Shown: positions 1 to 9,026, counted from the stretch's first letter. The stretch: 64,000 bases of DNA from Candidatus Didemnitutus sp. (GCA_019634575.1 JAHCAY010000001.1:1-64000), one strand, 5' to 3'. The notes: generated by a model not told the origin, from the letters alone. Made by a program: numbers and translations.

Positions 1-491
1 AAATGGAAAATGCTGAGCGGAGCCGGGCCACGCGAATGACGGTCAAACTCCGCGCGTTGTCTCTGGCGCCTGGATCGGCAACTTCGGGGATGCAGCCGCG
101 CAACGGACGCGACTCTTTCGAAACCGGCTCGCTCGACGCCGTCGCTGAACGCCGCTGCCTCGCACTCGGCTCGGCCGCCCGAAAATCCAACGCGTCCCTT
201 CCTTCTTCGCAGCGGCCACGCCGCACAGCGCCACCGCGCACAACGCCGCGCTCACGCTGCGAACTCTTCTCCCCAAACTCCTCCGCGAAATACTGGGCTC
301 TCGTTCGCATCGCTCTTCTGCCGATCAGTGTTATTCAGATTCAGTGAAAAACCTCACTGTGGTTTGGCCCTTGGCGGTGAGGTTGAGGCAAACTGCCTGT
401 GGCTCAAGGACGTTATGCTGTCGGAGCGGTTTTTGCGGTTGCGCTACGGCCCGACAAAAACCTCACTTTTTACACGGGCCGTTTTACATCA
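1..491. other. Left-edge region upstream of the integrase, no confident gene
   Basis: Two short open frames exist here (plus strand 3-347, minus strand 43-276). Neither looks like a protein over its full length. The minus frame begins with a signal-peptide-like stretch (residues about 1-23) and then becomes arginine-rich and random-looking. A shifted minus frame running off the left edge reads more plausibly, so a decayed or frameshifted gene is possible. In many integrons the integrase is flanked by attI and cassettes, so I searched this region for attC-type GTTRRRY/RYYYAAC core pairs. I found no convincing pair. Confidence 0.4.
347..467. repeat. Paired inverted and direct short repeats upstream of intI
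   Basis: AACCTCAC (350-357) is inverted as GTGAGGTT (377-384) with a 19-base loop. GGTTTTTG (428-435) is inverted as CAAAAACC (455-462), also with a 19-base loop. The 12-mer AAAAACCTCACT occurs directly at 347-358 and again at 456-467. The two hairpins are regularly spaced and end about 25 bases before the integrase start. They could be the integrase promoter/operator region, an attI-like recombination site or a mobile-repeat remnant. No LexA box was recognised. Confidence 0.5.
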
Positions 492-1841
492 ATGAATGGC
501 CCGATTTCTTTTCCGGTGTGGAAGGATGAGCTGGCGCGGGGTGGTCTATGCGCGACGGATGAGGAGGCGTTCCGGCGCGAAATCCTTTCTTTTTTGAGGC
601 ATTGCAAAACCACGCACTCGCCAGCCACGGCGGAGTTGGCCAAGCAGTATCTGGAGGGACGGGAGAAGCTCTCGCGTGGACCGGCGCGGGAGGCGTTGCG
701 GTGGTTTTTTCGAGAGGGCGCGCGGTGGATGCGGGGGGCGAGAGCAGTGGACAATGATGGCCAGGCGGCTGCGGTCGGAGTGCGGCGGGTCAAGGCGGTC
801 TCGCGGCCGGCGAACGCGGCTGAACGCAGCACTCCACCGGCGAGGATCGGAAGCGCGGCCCCGCCGCCGTTGGCGGCCGACGATTTGGGGCGGGAGCCTT
901 GGGAGCGGCAACTGGTGCGCGTGTTGCGGGAGCGAGGAATGCTCTGGCGCACGGAGCAGACTTATCGCGAGTGGGCGGTGCGTTTCGCGCGGTTTCTGGC
1001 GCCGCGCAGCCCTTATGCGGCCGAAGGGCGGGACGTCGCGGAGTTCTTGTCGGCGCTGGCGGTGAACGGCCGGGCAAGCCCGTCCGCGCAGAAGCAGGCG
1101 CTGAATGCGTTGGTCTTTTTCATGCAAGAGGCGTTGTCGCGCGATTTGGGCGACATGGAGTTCACGCGGGCCTTTCCCAAACGCCGTCTGCCCACGGTGC
1201 TGACGACGGGCGAATGTCAGGCAATCTTCGCCCAGTTGGAAGGCACGCCGCGACTGATGCTGGAACTCGCGTATGGCGCGGGATTGCGGTTGATGGAGCT
1301 GCTGCGGCTGCGGGTGCACCATCTGGATCTCGCGCGCGGCCAGTTGCGGGTGCTTGCGGGCAAAGGCGACAAGGACCGCGTCACGGTGTTGCCGGAAGCG
1401 CTGCAGGGCCGGTTGCGCGATCATCTGGCGCGGCTGCGCCCGCAGTGGGAGGCGGATCGCGCGGCCGGTTACGCGGGAGTCTGGTTGCCGGAGGGTTTGG
1501 CGCGCAAATATGCGAGAGCGGGCGAGAGGTGGGAATGGCAGTGGTTGTTCCCCGCGCGAGACCTGTCACGCGATCCGGTGAGCGGCGTGGTGCGGCGCCA
1601 TCATGTGAGCGATACGACATTCCAACGCATCGTGAAGCGGGCGGCGGAGCGAGCCGGCACGAACAAGCGGGTGACGCCGCACGTCTTCCGCCATTCGTTC
1701 GCGACGCACTTGCTCGAGGGCGGCACCGACATCCGGACGGTGCAGGAACTCATGGGCCATGCGAGCGTCGAGACGACGCAGATCTACACGCACGTGATGA
1801 AGAAGCCGGGGCTGGGCGTGCGCTCGCCGCTGGATCGGTAA
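492..1841 (+). CDS. intI: Integron-type integrase (tyrosine site-specific recombinase)
   Basis: The 449-residue protein is a tyrosine recombinase that would recombine gene-cassette attC sites with an attI site. The catalytic residues are visible: Arg266 in GAGLRLMELL, His397 and Arg400 in HVFRHSF, His423 in MGHAS and nucleophile Tyr432 in QIYTHV, with a likely catalytic Lys in GKGDKDR. The integron-specific insert between catalytic patches II and III is present (LARKYARAGERWEWQW, then LFPARDLSRDP) and separates IntI from XerC/D. The C-terminus GLGVRSPLDR is typical of IntI. About 120 N-terminal residues precede the usual SAM-like domain, so the protein is longer than the common 320-340. I start at ATG 492 rather than at an upstream in-frame start at 399, because the upstream part overlaps the hairpins. 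The next gene is convergent. No cassette array is visible in the window. Confidence 0.93.
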   Translation: MNGPISFPVWKDELARGGLCATDEEAFRREILSFLRHCKTTHSPATAELAKQYLEGREKLSRGPAREALRWFFREGARWMRGARAVDNDGQAAAVGVRRVKAVSRPANAAERSTPPARIGSAAPPPLAADDLGREPWERQLVRVLRERGMLWRTEQTYREWAVRFARFLAPRSPYAAEGRDVAEFLSALAVNGRASPSAQKQALNALVFFMQEALSRDLGDMEFTRAFPKRRLPTVLTTGECQAIFAQLEGTPRLMLELAYGAGLRLMELLRLRVHHLDLARGQLRVLAGKGDKDRVTVLPEALQGRLRDHLARLRPQWEADRAAGYAGVWLPEGLARKYARAGERWEWQWLFPARDLSRDPVSGVVRRHHVSDTTFQRIVKRAAERAGTNKRVTPHVFRHSFATHLLEGGTDIRTVQELMGHASVETTQIYTHVMKKPGLGVRSPLDR

Positions 1842-1901
1842 GCGGGGGACGGATGACCGAGAACGGAGAGCGGAGAACTGAGGGCTGAGGGCGCGTCTAG
1901 C

Positions 1902-2318
1902 TCAGCTCTTCGGCGGAGTTGCCGGCGTGGGCGCGGGGCGGTGGCGCTGGGCGGTCCAGGGCAAGGTGACCGGTTGGCCGCCGTCGTGGCCGGGGGCTTC
2001 GATTGTGCCGGTGATCGTATCGCCTGCGAGCGTGCCGCGGTAGTGCACGACGTATTTCTGGCCGCGGAAATTGCGCACGACGTCGAAGGTGAGCACCGCG
2101 TCCTGCAGCGCGGCGTTGCTGATGGCGGTGTCGCCGAACTGATTCGTATAGGCGCCCGTGAGCTGGCCGTCTTTGAGGGCGAGTGTGAGCTTCGTCTCGA
2201 TCGGGCCGTTGGCGCTCGCGGTGTTCCATTGCCAAACGCCGGAGGGATCGGCGGCGTGCGTCGCGGCGGTCGCGATCAGGAGAGCGAGAATGGAAAGGGC
2301 GTGGCGGAGGGCTTTCAT
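1902..2318 (-). CDS. Small secreted protein of unknown function
   Basis: This 138-residue protein has a clear signal peptide (residues 1-22, ending THAA) and no further membrane segment. The mature part reads as an all-beta domain with alternating polar and hydrophobic strands (GVWQWNTASANGPIETKL, KDGQLTGAYTN, DTITGTIEAPG) and ends in a proline-rich tail. I do not recognise a named family. Its start lies 28 bases downstream of the stop of the GDSL esterase on the same strand, so it is probably the last gene of that operon and exported with it. A role as a small carbohydrate-binding or accessory protein is only a guess. Confidence 0.75.
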   Translation of the reverse strand: MKALRHALSILALLIATAATHAADPSGVWQWNTASANGPIETKLTLALKDGQLTGAYTNQFGDTAISNAALQDAVLTFDVVRNFRGQKYVVHYRGTLAGDTITGTIEAPGHDGGQPVTLPWTAQRHRPAPTPATPPKS

Positions 2319-2346
2319 TCGGGTTGGGCGGGGCGCTGGCGGAGGT

Positions 2347-3735
2347 TTAGTTGCCGGCGATTTTCTCGTCGGTGCGCGTCGGGCTGGCGGGGAAGGAGAG
2401 CGACTCGGGCGGCGGTGGGGTGTGTGCATCGAAGCCGGCGAAGTCCGGTGCGAGGTGCGCGGCGAGAGCGGGGACGTCGCGCTTGATGGCGTCGGCGATG
2501 CACGCGGCGAGCGCGTAAGCGCCGTAGGAGTTGTGGTGCGTGGCGTCCTTGCCGCCGTCGTTGAAGGCGAGCGGGGCGCGCGTCGGGCCGAGCGCCTCGT
2601 AGAAGGCGGCGCTGGCGGCGCGCAGGTCGAGGCAGGGGCGGCTTTCCTCGGCGGCGACGGCGCGCACGACGGCGGGGTAATCGCCGTGCGTCGTGCGGAT
2701 TTTTCCGTCGGGGCCGAAGGTGCGGCGCTCGGGCGAGGTGACGAGGATCGGTTGCACGCCGCGCAGCCGCGCCTCGGCGATGAAGGCTTTGAGGTAGGCG
2801 CGGAAGGTCGTGTGGGCCTCGGCGTAGGTCTGCGGCCAGTTGGCTTTCTGGTCGTTGTGACCGAACTGAATCAGCATCCAGTCGCCGCGGCGCGCGAGGC
2901 TGAGGACCTTGGCGAGGCGGCCTTCGGCGAGGAAGGATTTCATCGTCTCGCCGGACTCGGCGTGGTTGGCGAGGGCGATATCGGCACGGAGAAAGCGCGG
3001 CAGCATCTGGCCCCAGCTCGCGGCGGGATCGGAGCGCTGGTCGGTGACGGTGGAGTCGCCGAGGAGGAACACGGTCGGCACGTCGACGGGCTCGAGGCGG
3101 ATGGAGCGCACGCGTGGCGCGGGGCCGTTGAATTCGAGAGTGAGTTTTCCGTCCCAAGTGAAGGAGCCTTGCTCGCGCGGCTTGAGCGCGACGGTGCAGG
3201 CGCCGGGCGCGTTGGCGGGGGGCGGCGGGAGCGCGGCGTGGCGGACGTTCACGATGAACGAGCGCGTGGCGAACTCGTCGGCGGCGGTCTTCACAGTTTC
3301 GAGCATGAGCCGGCGCGATTCGGCGCGCACGAGAGTGGCGGCGGGCGCGGCGGCGTCGCCGAGGACGACGGTGACGCGGTAATTGCCCTCGGGTGCGGTG
3401 ACGGAGAAATAGAACGGTGCGTCGCCGTGCGGGCGCGTGCCGAGGTCGAAGCCCGCGCCGTTGGCCGCGGAGTAGGCGTCGATGCGGTCGGGCGACGTGA
3501 GGTCGAAATCGCGCGGCGCGGACGGCGCGGCGCGGACTGTGCTCGCGACGGCGATAAACGCGAGGGCAGCGACAAGCGTGTGGAGCGCCAGCGTGTGGCT
3601 GGGTTGGGGGAGCGAGCTGGCTCGCGACGGGAAACGGATGAGTCGCGAGCAAGCTCGCTCCCACAAGAAGGCGGCGCGGGCGTGGAGTTGTCGCGAGCAA
3701 GCTCTCTCCCGCAGGATTGAGAAAACGGAGGTCAC
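2347..3735 (-). CDS. Secreted GDSL/SGNH esterase, rhamnogalacturonan acetylesterase-like
   Basis: The C-terminal half is an SGNH hydrolase with all four blocks: GDST (nucleophile Ser), SGET (oxyanion Gly), GHND (Asn) and a late DATHHNS (Asp/His). It is preceded by a beta-sandwich of about 140 residues starting at APRDFDL, as in CE12-like rhamnogalacturonan acetylesterases. The likely role is to remove acetyl groups from pectic sugars outside the cytoplasm. The start is unusual. The signal-peptide core (HTLVAALAFIAVAS) has no ATG before it. GTG 3735 overlaps the upstream stop as GTGA, the same device used elsewhere here, but it leaves about 50 extra residues encoded largely by three REP-like palindromes. 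TTG 3666 is an alternative, and CTG 3591 would start directly at the signal peptide. Function is fairly sure; the N-terminus is not. Confidence 0.82.
   Translation of the reverse strand: MTSVFSILRERACSRQLHARAAFLWERACSRLIRFPSRASSLPQPSHTLALHTLVAALAFIAVASTVRAAPSAPRDFDLTSPDRIDAYSAANGAGFDLGTRPHGDAPFYFSVTAPEGNYRVTVVLGDAAAPAATLVRAESRRLMLETVKTAADEFATRSFIVNVRHAALPPPPANAPGACTVALKPREQGSFTWDGKLTLEFNGPAPRVRSIRLEPVDVPTVFLLGDSTVTDQRSDPAASWGQMLPRFLRADIALANHAESGETMKSFLAEGRLAKVLSLARRGDWMLIQFGHNDQKANWPQTYAEAHTTFRAYLKAFIAEARLRGVQPILVTSPERRTFGPDGKIRTTHGDYPAVVRAVAAEESRPCLDLRAASAAFYEALGPTRAPLAFNDGGKDATHHNSYGAYALAACIADAIKRDVPALAAHLAPDFAGFDAHTPPPPESLSFPASPTRTDEKIAGN
3608..3713. repeat. Cluster of three REP-like palindromes
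   Basis: Three copies of a palindromic unit with consensus GGGAGCGAGCTTGCTCGCGA lie at 3609-3628 (forward), 3642-3665 (reverse) and 3690-3713 (reverse, one or two mismatches). The same unit recurs at about 21211-21272 and 58872-58894. It closely resembles the REP elements of Pseudomonas. Here the copies fall in the 5' end of the GDSL esterase frame and stay open in that frame. Confidence 0.85.
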
Positions 3736-5078
3736 ACGAGTTCGCTCAGTTTCTGCGCGGCGGGCGCGAGCGGCACGAGGTCGGTGATGGTGACCGGCGC
3801 GCCGGTCTGGATCGAGCGGTTGGCGGCGATGCCGACGAGGATCGAGGCGGCGCCTTGTTCGTGGCCGGCGGAGCGTTGCCACGGGTCGGCGGGTGGGGCG
3901 GGCGAGAAAAGTTGCTCGGTCATCACCACGTCGGCGCCGCCGTGCGGGCCGGTGGCGGGCGGCATGGGCACGAGGTAGCTCGGCTGAAAATGCGGGAAGA
4001 CGCGGATCCACTCGCCCTCGGCTTCGGCGCTGCCGTGTTGCTCGAGCTTGAACTCGGAGCTGACGACCGCGCGGTTCATGTGCGAGCCGATGAACTCGTG
4101 ATATTCGAGGCGGCCGCGGTCGCCGTTGAAGGTGACGCGCATGCCTTCGCGCGGACTGTAGGCGACGAGGGAGTAGTTGAGCACCTGGCCGGTGCGGTAG
4201 CGCACGAGTGCGGACATCTGGTCGTAGATGTCGATGTCGTCGCGAAAGACGTTTTGATCGCGCAGATAACCGGTGTCCTTCTCCGCGTTCAGGTAGAGAC
4301 GGCGGAAGCTCTCGCTCTCGTTGAGGTCGAGCTTGAAGGGATCGTCGCCGGTCGTGGCACCGGTGTAGCGCGGGTAAGTGGTCCAACGCTCGTCGCCGCG
4401 CGCGAGGGCGTTTTGCTTGCCGTAGTAAACGAGCGAGCCGTGGGCGAACACTTGAGAGGGGATGGCGTCGAGCCACCAGTTCACGAGATCGAAGTGGTGG
4501 GTGGACTTGTGGACGAGCAGGCCGCCGGACTGCGTCATGTGCGAGTGCCAGCGGCGAAAATAGTCGGCGCCGTGCGAGGTATCCAAGAGATACTCGAGGT
4601 TGACAGACTGCACGCGACCGATGGTGCCGGCGGTGAGGAGCTCGCGGACCTTGGTGCGGAAGGGGCCCCAGCGGTAATTGAACGCCACGCGCACGCGGCG
4701 GCCGCTCTCGCGCTGGGCGGCGAGGATGGCGGCGCATTTTCCGGCGTCGATCGTGAGCGGCTTTTCCGTGATGACATCGCAGCCGGCGCGGAGGGCGCGC
4801 ACGATGTAGTCGTGGTGCGTGGCGTCGACGGAGCAGACGATCACGATTTGCGGGCGCGTGGTGCGGAGCATCTCGTCGAACTGCGCCGGAGCGAATGTCG
4901 GCACGGGCGCGGCCGACCAGCGCGTGGCGATGAGCTCGTTGTAGTAGGCCATGCGCGTGGGGCTGGGGTCGAGGAAGGCGACCAGCTCGTTGTGCGCGCG
5001 GTAGTGGGCGAAGACAGGTTCGACGAAGGACAAAGCGCGACCGCCGGTGCCGACGAGCGCGATGCGTTGGGGAGCCAT
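3732..5078 (-). CDS. Gfo/Idh/MocA family NAD(P)-dependent oxidoreductase
   Basis: The 448-residue protein has an N-terminal Rossmann fold (GTGGRA near residue 10) and the family's EKP motif in ITEKPLTID near residue 105. A long C-terminal alpha/beta domain carries KSTHHFDLVNWW, which resembles the substrate-pocket region of sugar dehydrogenases and of some glycosidases of this family. No signal peptide is visible, so it is probably cytoplasmic. At ATG 5078 it is divergent from a symporter at 5411, and its stop overlaps the GDSL gene. The context suggests oxidation or epimerisation of a pectin-derived sugar, but the substrate cannot be read from sequence. No Shine-Dalgarno sequence precedes the ATG. 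Confidence 0.88.
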   Translation of the reverse strand: MAPQRIALVGTGGRALSFVEPVFAHYRAHNELVAFLDPSPTRMAYYNELIATRWSAAPVPTFAPAQFDEMLRTTRPQIVIVCSVDATHHDYIVRALRAGCDVITEKPLTIDAGKCAAILAAQRESGRRVRVAFNYRWGPFRTKVRELLTAGTIGRVQSVNLEYLLDTSHGADYFRRWHSHMTQSGGLLVHKSTHHFDLVNWWLDAIPSQVFAHGSLVYYGKQNALARGDERWTTYPRYTGATTGDDPFKLDLNESESFRRLYLNAEKDTGYLRDQNVFRDDIDIYDQMSALVRYRTGQVLNYSLVAYSPREGMRVTFNGDRGRLEYHEFIGSHMNRAVVSSEFKLEQHGSAEAEGEWIRVFPHFQPSYLVPMPPATGPHGGADVVMTEQLFSPAPPADPWQRSAGHEQGAASILVGIAANRSIQTGAPVTITDLVPLAPAAQKLSELV

Positions 5079-5410
5079 GGGAGAGGAGGTTCGCGGAATG
5101 CGGCGCAGGCCGCAAGACAGCGCACGGGGGCGGGCGCGACTGACAGTTTGAGATCGCGACGGCGGGAGCGGACGGTGCGCGGGAGGATGCCCAAGATCGC
5201 GCCGCCGCAATTTGAGGTGGCGGCGTGCGGAGCGGGCGCGCAGGTTTCGCAGCCGTGCGGATCGGAAGCGGACAGGTCGGACTGTCAGGAATCTGCGGCG
5301 TGGTCGCTGCGGGGGCGGGCCGTAGTTTGGCGGGGCGCTGTTGCCCCTGAACCCGTGCGAACGCCCGTGAGTGCGGTTCCGTCGCTCCCTCGCCACACCC
5401 CACATTCCTG
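5079..5410. promoter_or_regulatory. Divergent intergenic region between oxidoreductase and symporter operons
   Basis: This 332-base gap separates the starts of two divergent operons and so should hold both promoters. It is very GC-rich. I see no convincing -35/-10 pair, riboswitch or operator palindrome. No conserved small gene is apparent. Confidence 0.5.
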
Positions 5411-7432
5411 ATGATCTTCGGCAGCCTGCACTGGTTGGACATCGCGGTGGTCGTCGCCTACTTCGCGGCGGTCATCACCATCGGACAGCGCGCGTCGAAG
5501 GCGACGAAGAGCGAGGAGGGTTTCTTCCTGGCGGGCCGGAAGCTGGGGAAACTCTACCAGTTTTTCCTCTCGTTCGGCAACGCGACCGAGCCGCAGGGGG
5601 CGGTGAGCACGGCGAGCCTCGTCTACCAGCGCGGCGTGGCGGGCGTGTGGTTCGCGTTCCAGACGGTGTTCATGAATCCGTATTTCTGGTTCATGAACGT
5701 GTGGTTCCGGCGGGTGCGCTTGATGACCTCGGCGGACCTGTTCGAGGATCGCTTCGCCAGCCGCGGGTTGAGCCGGCTCTATACGCTGAGCCAGGTGGCG
5801 GTGGCGTGCGTGTTTCTCGGTTTCGCGAATTTCGTGGCCTACAAGATCGCGTCTTCGCTCGTGGTGAAGACCGAGGCGCAGATGACGGCGGCGGAGCACA
5901 GTTCGGTGCAGCGCTACGAACAGTTCAAGAAGCTCGAGCGTGCCGCGACGGCCGGTCCGCTGGCGGCGGCGCAGCAGGCGGAATTGACCGATCTGCGCGA
6001 CCAATATGCGCGCGGCGAGCTGCGCAACTACATCACCTTGCTCAACCCCGTGCCGTTCTACCTCGCGTTCACGGCGATCGTCGGCGCCTACATCGTGCTC
6101 GGCGGCATGTCGGCCGCGGCGGTGAACGAGGGGCTGCAGAGCGTGCTGATCATCGTGTTTTCCGTGATTCTGATTCCGACGGGCATCGCGGCGGTCGGAG
6201 GCTGGAAGGAGTTCGCCCAGCGCGTGCCGCAGCCGATGACGGACCTGTTCGCCGGGCCGGGCATTTCGCTGTGGTTCATCGCGGCGGTGCTGCTGGTGAG
6301 CATCGTGCAGATCCATGCGCTGAGCCACAACATGACGATCTTCGGCTCGGCAAAGAACGAGTTCGCGGCGCGGTTCGGCGTGACCGGCAATTATCTGAAG
6401 CGGTTCATGATCATCCTGTGGGCGTTCACGGGTTTGATCGCGATCGCGCTGTTCGGCGTCGGCGGGTTGTCCGATCCGGACATGACGTGGGGCACGATGT
6501 CGAAGCAGCTGCTCGGGCCGGGGCTCGTGGGGCTGATGCTCGCGGGCGTGCTGGCCGGGACGATGTCGACGCTGGCGGCTAAGGCGCTGGCGATCTCCTC
6601 GCTCGCGGTGCGAAATTTCTACCGGCATTTCCGGCCGGACGCGACGTCCGAGCAGGCACTGGTGGCGGCGCGCGTGACGGTGGTGGCGGTGCTCGTCATG
6701 GGCGTGATCTCGGCGATCCTGATGGATAATCTCCAGGCGATCGTCGTGCTGGTGCTGACGGTGAATGTGCCGTTCGGCGCGGCGGTGTTCATGATTTTCT
6801 TCTGGCGGAGGCTCACGGCGCAGGCGGTGTGGGTTTCCGTGATCGTCAGCGTGCTGGCGATCCTCGTGGTTCCGTTGGCGAGCGATTTCGTGCCCGCGAT
6901 CCGGCAGGCGTCGTCGCTCACGATCACTGGGACGGGGACGGACGGTCAGCCGACGCCGGTCTACTGGCGCCAGCTGGTGCGGACCGATCCGGCGCGGGAA
7001 GACAGCGCGCTGGAAGGCCGCGGGCGTTTCAACTTCGAGTGCTGGTTGCTCGACCGCGTGGGCGTGAACACGGCGCGGCTGACGCCGAACGGGCGCGAGA
7101 CGGCGCAGTTCTTCGTGGATGGACTGTTTCCGTTCCTGCTGCTGATCCTCGTCAGCTATTTCACGCCGCGCACCGAGAAGGCGCGCACGGACTTTTTCTA
7201 CGGGAAGATGAAGACGCCGGTGGCGGAGACGCCGGAGCTCGACGAGGCCGAGATCGCGAAGACGCGCCGCGAGCCGACGCGCTTCGACCACACCAAGCTC
7301 TTCCCGCGCACGGACTGGGAGTTCGCGCGCTGGACGCGCGAGGACGCCGTGGGCTTCGCGCTCTGCTGCGCGGTCTCCGGCGGCATCATCGCGCTTTTCG
7401 TGCTGGTTCTGAAATTCGCTTCTGGAAGATGA
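5411..7432 (+). CDS. Sodium:solute symporter family transporter
   Basis: This 673-residue integral membrane protein belongs to the SSS family, which couples sugar or solute uptake to sodium. It starts with the hallmark first helix (LDIAVVVAYFAAVITIG) followed by EEGFFLAGRKLGK, the typical loop after TM1. About 13 to 14 membrane helices can be traced. A soluble insert of roughly 90 residues sits between late helices (from SLTITGTGTDGQPTPV to about ETAQFFVDG), and the last helix is at the extreme C-terminus. The gene overlaps the next by ATGA and heads a three-gene operon with an oxidoreductase and L-rhamnose mutarotase, so L-rhamnose or a rhamnose-containing oligosaccharide is the likely cargo. 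Substrate is inferred only from context. Confidence 0.92.
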   Translation: MIFGSLHWLDIAVVVAYFAAVITIGQRASKATKSEEGFFLAGRKLGKLYQFFLSFGNATEPQGAVSTASLVYQRGVAGVWFAFQTVFMNPYFWFMNVWFRRVRLMTSADLFEDRFASRGLSRLYTLSQVAVACVFLGFANFVAYKIASSLVVKTEAQMTAAEHSSVQRYEQFKKLERAATAGPLAAAQQAELTDLRDQYARGELRNYITLLNPVPFYLAFTAIVGAYIVLGGMSAAAVNEGLQSVLIIVFSVILIPTGIAAVGGWKEFAQRVPQPMTDLFAGPGISLWFIAAVLLVSIVQIHALSHNMTIFGSAKNEFAARFGVTGNYLKRFMIILWAFTGLIAIALFGVGGLSDPDMTWGTMSKQLLGPGLVGLMLAGVLAGTMSTLAAKALAISSLAVRNFYRHFRPDATSEQALVAARVTVVAVLVMGVISAILMDNLQAIVVLVLTVNVPFGAAVFMIFFWRRLTAQAVWVSVIVSVLAILVVPLASDFVPAIRQASSLTITGTGTDGQPTPVYWRQLVRTDPAREDSALEGRGRFNFECWLLDRVGVNTARLTPNGRETAQFFVDGLFPFLLLILVSYFTPRTEKARTDFFYGKMKTPVAETPELDEAEIAKTRREPTRFDHTKLFPRTDWEFARWTREDAVGFALCCAVSGGIIALFVLVLKFASGR

Positions 7433-8586
7433 ACGCTCCCGCTCGCTCTCGCGCCGCGATCATTGGCATCTCCGGTTACGGCCGGATTCATCTGGGGCTG
7501 GCCCGCGAAGTGGCGGATCGGCTGGCGCTCGCCGCCGCGGTGGTGATCAACCCGCAGGAGGAAGCCGCCAATGTGCGCGCGCTCGAGGCGGCGGGCTGCC
7601 GCATCTACGGCAATTACGAGGAGATGCTGCGCGCCGAGGCGGGCCGCATCGATCTCTGCCTGATCCCCACCGGCATCGCGTGGCACACGCGGATGACGGT
7701 GGCGGCGTTGCGCGCCGGCATGAATGTGCTGGTGGAGAAGCCGCTCGCAGCGTCGGTGGCCGAGGTGCACGAGGTGCAGGCGGCGGCGGCGGCGGCGCAG
7801 CGGTTCGTGGCGGTGGGTTTTCAAGACATCTACGCGCCCGAGGCGCAGTGGCTGAAGCGCAAGCTGCTCGACGGCGTGATCGGCCCGATCCGTTCCGTGC
7901 GGCTGCTCGGGCTATGGCCGCGGCCGGCGAGCTATTTCTCGCGCAACAGCTGGGCGGGGCGCCTGCGAGCGGACGGCGCGCTGGTGCTGGATTCGCCGCT
8001 GAACAACGCCTTCGCGCATTTCGTGAACCTCGGGCTGTTCTTCGCGGGGCGGGAGTTCGCGGCCGCGGCGCAGGCGCGGAACGTCGATGCGGTGCTGTGG
8101 CGCACGAATTCGATCGAGAGCTTCGACACCGGCGTGGTCCGCGCGGAGACGACGGACGGCGTCGCGCTGTGGTTCGGCGTCACGCATGCGGCGCCGGTCG
8201 TGCGGGAGCCGGAAATCGTGATCGAGGGCGAGCGCGGCCAGGTCGTGTGGCGGCATGAGCGCGAGTGCTTGATCACGACCGCGGAGGGCGCGGCGCAGTG
8301 TGTCGCACTGCCCGACACGAGCGTGACGCGCACGGAGATGATGCGCGCGGTGCTGCGGCGTTTGGACGATGCCGAGGCTTTCGTGTGCACCCCCGAGATC
8401 GCGTTGCGGCAGACCGAGCTGGTCGAGCGCGTGCACGCGGTGGCGGAGATCACGCCGGCACCGGGTGGTGTCGAGAGTCGGGCGCGGCAAGGCGGCGGCG
8501 AGCCGATGTTCTGCTCGCCGGGTCTGGAGGAGATCTTGCAGCGCGCGTTTCACGATCGGTCATTGCCGACGGCGGTGCGCGCGTGA
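7429..8586 (+). CDS. Gfo/Idh/MocA family oxidoreductase
   Basis: The 385-residue protein has an N-terminal nucleotide-binding fold (GISGYGRIH near residue 15) and the EKP motif in [10 protein letters not shown] near residue 105. The C-terminal domain is compatible with sugar dehydrogenases. The start codon overlaps the symporter stop (ATGA 7429-7432), which implies translational coupling. Ten bases after its stop the L-rhamnose mutarotase begins, so it probably acts on rhamnose or a derivative. It is shorter and quite different from the oxidoreductase at 3732-5078, so the two are not a recent duplication. Confidence 0.88.
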   Translation: MNAPARSRAAIIGISGYGRIHLGLAREVADRLALAAAVVINPQEEAANVRALEAAGCRIYGNYEEMLRAEAGRIDLCLIPTGIAWHTRMTVAALRAGMNVLVEKPLAASVAEVHEVQAAAAAAQRFVAVGFQDIYAPEAQWLKRKLLDGVIGPIRSVRLLGLWPRPASYFSRNSWAGRLRADGALVLDSPLNNAFAHFVNLGLFFAGREFAAAAQARNVDAVLWRTNSIESFDTGVVRAETTDGVALWFGVTHAAPVVREPEIVIEGERGQVVWRHERECLITTAEGAAQCVALPDTSVTRTEMMRAVLRRLDDAEAFVCTPEIALRQTELVERVHAVAEITPAPGGVESRARQGGGEPMFCSPGLEEILQRAFHDRSLPTAVRA

Positions 8587-8596
8587 TTTTCCAGCC

Positions 8597-8911
8597 ATGA
8601 TCCGAAAAGCCTTCGTGATGTCCGTGCACGCCGGCCAGGAGGCCGAATACGCCCGTCGGCACCAGCCGATCTGGCCCGAACTCGAGGCCGTGTTGCGCCG
8701 GCACGGCGTGCGCAATTACTCGATCTTCCTCGATGCGGGGACGCGGCAGCTGTTCGGCTACGTCGAGATCGAGGACGAGGCGCGTTGGGCCGCCATCGCG
8801 CAGACGCCGGAATGTCGGAAGTGGTGGGCGCACATGCGCGACATCATGCCGAGTCATCCGGACAACAGTCCGGTGTCGCAGGAGCTGCGCGAGGTTTTCC
8901 ACCTCGATTGA
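8597..8911 (+). CDS. rhaM: L-rhamnose mutarotase
   Basis: The protein has 104 residues, the same length as E. coli RhaM, and carries the family pattern: an N-terminal strand ending VMSVHAGQ, then [25 protein letters not shown] and the C-terminal [17 protein letters not shown]. The family interconverts the alpha and beta anomers of L-rhamnose before isomerisation. The His in the RRHQPIWP segment corresponds to the catalytic position of the family. It is the third gene of the symporter operon. No rhamnose isomerase, kinase or aldolase is in the window, so the rest of the route must lie elsewhere or be replaced by a dehydrogenase route. Confidence 0.93.
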   Translation: MIRKAFVMSVHAGQEAEYARRHQPIWPELEAVLRRHGVRNYSIFLDAGTRQLFGYVEIEDEARWAAIAQTPECRKWWAHMRDIMPSHPDNSPVSQELREVFHLD

Positions 8912-9026
8912 CGAAGGGCTAGCGCGCGACCTCGGGGTCGGCGGCTCCGCGACGTGACGAAACCCGCCCAAAGGTTGGGGGCCGAACTATTTTTGAACGA
9001 AACGGCGCGCTCTGCATCGAACAGGC

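Noticed and set aside
1..491. attC sites of an integron cassette array
   Set aside because: GTTRRRY and RYYYAAC cores were sought. Only isolated half-matches occur, with no paired site of the right size and symmetry.
899..1888. 329-codon frame overlapping the integrase
   Set aside because: Frame-shifted shadow of intI with no domain; intI carries all catalytic residues.
3609..3713. CRISPR array
   Set aside because: The three similar units are palindromic, in mixed orientation and separated by 13 to 25 bases of unequal length, so they are REP-like rather than direct repeats with spacers.
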